Shown here in pieces: positions 63,792 through 64,000 of a stretch of DNA of 64,000 nt. The notes beneath the pieces are model-generated. The model did not search any database. It had not been told where the DNA came from and saw only the letters and a program-made list of their open reading frames with translations. Made by a program: the position numbers and the translations under genes. The stretch is from Rhodothermia bacterium (GTDB taxonomy: Bacteria; Bacteroidota; Rhodothermia; Rhodothermales; UBA2364), in contig JAFLBZ010000015.1 of NCBI GenBank assembly GCA_017303715.1, positions 28,901 through 92,900 on the forward strand. Reading direction: 5' to 3'. Position 1 is the stretch's first letter. Every line of letters begins with the position of its first letter.

Positions 63792-64000
63792 ATGCTCTAC
63801 CAAGAGTTTAGTAACACACGTCCAATTGTTAGATTGCCAAGCACATCTGAGGTTCAAAATATGATTGACCCCCTGTTCGCTCCATCGTTGGCCACTGCGT
63901 TTGCAACGGGTCTGAACCAACGTTCGGTTTGCGGCTTCCATTGCCCCATTACCGATACACAGACCTCGTTTTAAATACGATGGATAATTCATCCTATCGG
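63792..64000 (-). CDS. Transposase C-terminal part (ISKra4-like), partial
   Basis: About 69 codons to the right edge. The pattern MNYPSYLKRGLCIGNGAMEA, then NRTLVQTRCKRSGQRWSEQG and ILNLRCAWQSNNW is characteristic of the C-terminal conserved block of ISKra4-type transposases, with the Glu in GAMEA. The frame stays open upstream of the Met at 63992, so the gene continues beyond the window. Confidence 0.75.

Larger units (their letters stand above)
63768..64000 (-). mobile_element. Insertion sequence (left end), runs off the right edge
   Basis: Begins at the 15-bp tip at 63768 and carries the C-terminal end of a transposase in leftward orientation. The right end, the full length and target-site duplication are outside the window. 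Confidence 0.7.

Overview
The window looks like the chromosome of a Bacteroidota or Rhodothermota relative. The evidence is several TonB-dependent receptors with a carboxypeptidase-like N-terminal domain, secreted proteins with type IX secretion (T9SS) C-terminal domains, LytS/LytTR two-component proteins, and one clear TAnnTTTG promoter element. Nothing fixes the genus. No rRNA, tRNA or CRISPR array was seen.

Layout. (1) 1-11 kb: the start of an FG-GAP repeat protein (cut by the left edge), gyrA, an arsR-trxA-trxB operon, a DUF4340 protein, a large T9SS beta-propeller protein, and a 76-residue peptide with a double-glycine leader that could be a natural-product precursor. (2) 11.3-40.1 kb: the main feature, a catabolic island of 28 genes in two divergent runs. 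They leave a shared 0.27-kb control region at 25.4-25.7 kb that carries two 14-bp MarR-like half-palindromic repeats. (3) 40-51 kb: a sigma factor with a probable membrane partner, LD-carboxypeptidase, a methyltransferase, an MbnP/MbnH-like copper pair with a TonB receptor, and transaldolase. (4) 51-59 kb: LytS kinase, LytTR regulator, sugar-nucleotide and glycosyltransferase genes, and secreted proteins. (5) 59-64 kb: a visibly AT-richer accessory segment with a flavodoxin-like gene, a PD-(D/E)XK nuclease, a DNA cytosine methyltransferase, long imperfect palindromes resembling integron attC sites, a gene cut by an insertion sequence, and the transposase end of that element.

The island. The leftward run encodes DUF3598, LeuC, LeuD, an HpcH/HpaI aldolase, a RedY/HapK-like protein, an SDR, HyuA, HyuB, a methyltransferase, a small unknown, a SnoaL-like protein, an isochorismatase-family amidase, two PuuE-like polysaccharide-deacetylase-fold proteins, MarR and a nitrilase-like protein. 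The rightward run encodes an MFS transporter, a TonB receptor, a DUF1838 lipoprotein, an HMG-CoA-lyase-like protein, a second LeuC, a second MFS transporter, a second LeuD, an exported CpcT/CpeT-like protein, a CaiB-like CoA-transferase, an exported VOC protein, a second CpcT-like protein and an aldehyde dehydrogenase. Read together, these suggest: uptake, ATP-driven lactam opening (HyuAB), cyclic-imide opening (deacetylase fold), half-amide hydrolysis (isochorismatase family), hydration of a substituted maleate (LeuCD type, two sets), CoA activation (CaiB), and carbon-carbon cleavage (lyase/aldolase). CpcT/CpeT, DUF3598 and RedY/HapK families are otherwise tied to bilins or pyrroles. I therefore infer, as an untested hypothesis, that the island degrades a linear tetrapyrrole (phycobilin, haem or chlorophyll breakdown product) through its maleimide or succinimide rings. 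Another N-heterocycle or cyclic imide is the main alternative.
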